A stretch of DNA of 64,000 nt, from contig NZ_AQHR01000040.1 in the NCBI RefSeq assembly GCF_000390185.1, forward strand, positions 1 through 64,000. Reading direction: 5' to 3'. The notes under the pieces are model-generated. The model had not been told where the DNA came from. It worked only from the letters and a program-made list of their open reading frames with translations, and did not search any database. The translations under genes were made by a program, and so were the position numbers. Shown piece after piece: positions 62,049 through 64,000 of the stretch. Source of the stretch: Lunatimonas lonarensis. Its GTDB lineage: Bacteria > Bacteroidota > Bacteroidia > Cytophagales > Cyclobacteriaceae. The stretch's first letter is position 1, and each line of letters starts with the position of its first letter.

Positions 62049-62828
62049 ATGGGAAAAGTAATTGCTATTGCCAATCAAAAGGGGGGAGTTGGAAAGACCA
62101 CCACGGCCATGAACCTTGCCGCTAGCTTGGCTGTCTTGGAATACAGGGCACTTGTCATAGACGCGGATCCTCAGGCCAATACTACCTCCGGTCTCGGGTT
62201 TGACCCCTCGGAGATCAAGGACAGCATTTACGAATGCATGGTTGATGAAAGTGACATCAACGATATCATCATCCAAACAGAAATTGAAAACCTGTTTCTT
62301 GTTCCCTCTCACATCAATCTGGTTGGAGCGGAGGTTGAGATGGTTAACTTGGAGAATAGGGAAGAGAAAATGAGGCAGGTAATCGGGGAAATTAAAGAAA
62401 ACTTCGATTTTATCATCATTGATTGTTCCCCTTCGTTAGGTCTTATTACCATCAATGCATTGACAGCCGCCGACTCGGTTATCATCCCTGTTCAATGTGA
62501 GTACTTTGCCTTAGAAGGGTTGGGTAAATTGTTGAATACCATTAAGATCATACAGACCCGTCTTAACCAGAATCTCGAGATCGAGGGCATATTGCTTACC
62601 ATGTACGATGTCCGTCTGCGTTTATCCAATCAGGTGGTAGAGGAGGTTCGTATGCACTTTAAAAACATGACCTTTGAGACCATCATACCGAGAAATATCA
62701 AGTTGAGTGAATCTCCCAGTTTTGGGTTGCCGGTGGTGGCATTTGATGCGACCGGAAAAGGAGCTGTGGCGTACCTCAATCTAGCAAACGAGATAGCTAC
62801 CAAAAATGGGATGGCGAAGGTCAATTAA
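62049..62828 (+). CDS. parA: Chromosome-partitioning ATPase ParA
   Basis: The 259-residue protein has the deviant Walker A KGGVGKTTTAMNLA, VIDADPQANTTSGLG (Walker A'), FIIIDCSPSLGLITINAL (Walker B) and a C-terminal IPRNIKLSESPSFGLPV typical of Soj/ParA. It is the DNA-associated ATPase that, with ParB, separates the origin regions. It lies 9 bases before parB. A short N-terminus, without a DNA-binding head, marks it as the chromosomal type. Confidence 0.97.
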   Translation: MGKVIAIANQKGGVGKTTTAMNLAASLAVLEYRALVIDADPQANTTSGLGFDPSEIKDSIYECMVDESDINDIIIQTEIENLFLVPSHINLVGAEVEMVNLENREEKMRQVIGEIKENFDFIIIDCSPSLGLITINALTAADSVIIPVQCEYFALEGLGKLLNTIKIIQTRLNQNLEIEGILLTMYDVRLRLSNQVVEEVRMHFKNMTFETIIPRNIKLSESPSFGLPVVAFDATGKGAVAYLNLANEIATKNGMAKVN

Positions 62829-62837
62829 CCAGCAATC

Positions 62838-63755
62838 ATGGCGGAAAACAAGCCCGTAAAAAAAAGGAATGCCCTTGGAAGGGGATTGGGAGCTCTTCTG
62901 AAAGACACCCCCCAAACAACCAAGTTGGAAACGGAGGCGAAAGTGAACCCCGTTGCTGGGATTTTTGAAATCCCCTTGGATGAAATACAGGTGAACCCCT
63001 ATCAGCCGAGGGTTCATTTTGACAAAACCGCTCTTGAGGAGCTCTCCGAATCCATTAAGGTACAGGGTATCATTCAGCCCATCACTGTTAGACGGCTTGG
63101 AGATCGTGAGTACCAATTGATTTCGGGAGAAAGGCGCTTTCAGGCCTCGAAGCTTGCCGGGCTGGATAAAGTTCCCGCCTATGTACGCACAGCCAATGAT
63201 CAGCAAATGCTGGAAATGGCTTTGATAGAGAATATCCAACGTGAAAACCTAAATGCGCTAGAGATAGCCCATTCGTATCAGCGTCTTCTATCCGAATGCG
63301 ACCTTAAGCAGGAGCAACTCGGTGATCGGGTAGGAAAGAATCGTACTACGGTAAACAACTACCTTCGTTTGTTGAAATTGCCGCCAGATATTCAGGCTGG
63401 AATTCGTGATCAACGTATCTCAATGGGCCATGCCAGAGCGCTTATCAATGTGGAAGACATTGATAAGCAATTGGCTATATATCAGCGTATAATTGAGGAG
63501 GAGCTTAGCGTTCGGAAAGTGGAAGCACTGGTCAAAGAGCTCAGTAATCCAAAGGAGGCTAAAGATCCTTCGACGAAAACCGCACTGGATCCTGCCAAAA
63601 AGTACGAGATTAACAAGATTCAGCAAAAGCTTGCATCGCATTTTGGCACAAAGGTAGCTCTCAAAGCAGACGAAAAAGATAAAGGGGAGATTAAGATACC
63701 CTTTCATTCTGCGGACGATCTAAACCGTATTCTTGAGATCCTCGAAATCATATAA
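62838..63755 (+). CDS. parB: Chromosome-partitioning protein ParB
   Basis: The 305-residue protein has KKRNALGRGLGALLKDT at the N-terminus, the CTP-binding/nuclease-fold box (NPYQPR, LISGERRFQASKLAGL, ALIENIQRENLNALEIAHSY), the helix-turn-helix (LGDRVGKNRTTVNNYLRLL) that reads parS, and a charged C-terminal dimer domain. It forms the ParB-CTP clamp at parS. I found no CACGTG-centred parS in the window. Confidence 0.97.
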   Translation: MAENKPVKKRNALGRGLGALLKDTPQTTKLETEAKVNPVAGIFEIPLDEIQVNPYQPRVHFDKTALEELSESIKVQGIIQPITVRRLGDREYQLISGERRFQASKLAGLDKVPAYVRTANDQQMLEMALIENIQRENLNALEIAHSYQRLLSECDLKQEQLGDRVGKNRTTVNNYLRLLKLPPDIQAGIRDQRISMGHARALINVEDIDKQLAIYQRIIEEELSVRKVEALVKELSNPKEAKDPSTKTALDPAKKYEINKIQQKLASHFGTKVALKADEKDKGEIKIPFHSADDLNRILEILEII

Positions 63756-63777
63756 TTCGCCGACCGATTGTTGGTTT

Positions 63778-64000
63778 ATGGAGCGTTTTCAAGTTCGGTT
63801 TTTTGAATGGTTGCGTATCTGGTTCCTACTATGCATTTGTTGTGTGGTGGTCAGCCATTCGGCAATTGCTCAGAATAGCGATATTGACACCCTCGTATCT
63901 GCCATTCCCGAATTAGAAGCTCGTGTTGGCCTATCGGATGAAGAGCGGTTCCCGGGTTATAAAGACCCAAAGAAAGCAATGTTTTATGCGCTGCTTTTTC
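63778..64000 (+). CDS. DUF5683-family membrane protein, partial at window end
   Basis: The ATG at 63778 opens a frame that runs off the window after 74 residues. It has a signal or helix (WLRIWFLLCICCVVVSHSA), a polar linker, then FPGYKDPKKAMFYALLF, the start of the DUF5683 domain whose next residues are a membrane helix. The gene after parB in this phylum is regularly a DUF5683 protein, which strengthens the call. Confidence 0.8.
   Translation, partial: MERFQVRFFEWLRIWFLLCICCVVVSHSAIAQNSDIDTLVSAIPELEARVGLSDEERFPGYKDPKKAMFYALLF

Overview
The window looks like a chromosome segment of a Bacteroidota bacterium of the order Cytophagales, probably Cyclobacteriaceae-like and from a marine or saline habitat. 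The case rests on the following: a SusC/SusD pair with a FecR anti-sigma factor and an ECF sigma factor; many lipoproteins; TAnnTTTG-type promoter elements with few Shine-Dalgarno sequences; two sulfatases; two large propeller/HEAT/cytochrome lipoproteins; and the run pyrG - yidC - UPF0173 hydrolase - parA - parB - DUF5683. Lineage is inferred from gene content only.

Layout. 1-2.5 kb is an accessory, repeat-rich strip: a helicase gene cut off just before its ATP-binding loop, two long imperfect palindromes ending in the same 12-mer, a small membrane-protein gene between them and a third copy of the boundary motif, then 7-bp tandem repeats and a 92-bp direct repeat. 2.5-9.4 kb holds a CPBP protease, a GSDH-like lipoprotein, two tRNA-Glu genes, a 1-Cys peroxiredoxin, a KAS III-like enzyme, and a lactonase/mutarotase pair. 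9.3-10.2 kb is gene-free with REP-like hairpins. 10.2-13.0 kb is the three-gene proton-translocating transhydrogenase operon. 13.4-22.2 kb carries an AGE-family epimerase lipoprotein and two tandem ~1140-residue propeller-HEAT-cytochrome c lipoproteins.

22.3-28.3 kb is the most unusual segment. It is bracketed by an intact susD 3' end on the right and a decayed copy of the same ~88 bp on the left. It carries an MBOAT acyltransferase with its SGNH-like partner, a CapD-like NAD epimerase/dehydratase with extra N- and C-terminal parts, and a MoaD/ThiS-E1-rhodanese triple fusion that lacks all four zinc cysteines. The pattern suggests an inserted block, although no integrase is present.

28.3-47.7 kb is a carbohydrate-use locus. 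SusD, SusC, FecR and the ECF sigma factor read leftward. A five-gene operon reads rightward: a HUMPS-family decarboxylase/aldolase, a zinc-type dehydrogenase lacking the structural zinc loop, an SDR, a sugar isomerase/epimerase and an SMP-30 lactonase. Then come two divergent sulfatases, a Tat-exported class V aminotransferase-like protein, and an exported propeller plus alpha/alpha-barrel protein. Together they suggest uptake and desulfation of a sulfated glycan and oxidation of a sugar or sugar acid by a route without a recognisable kinase. 47.9-57.5 kb has two histidine kinases without response regulators (the first probably carries a frameshift), an aldo/keto reductase, pckA, a sulfide:quinone reductase-like enzyme, a DUF389 membrane protein and a sugar-transferase-like protein. 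57.7-64 kb is core: pyrG, yidC, UPF0173, parA, parB and the start of a DUF5683 gene.
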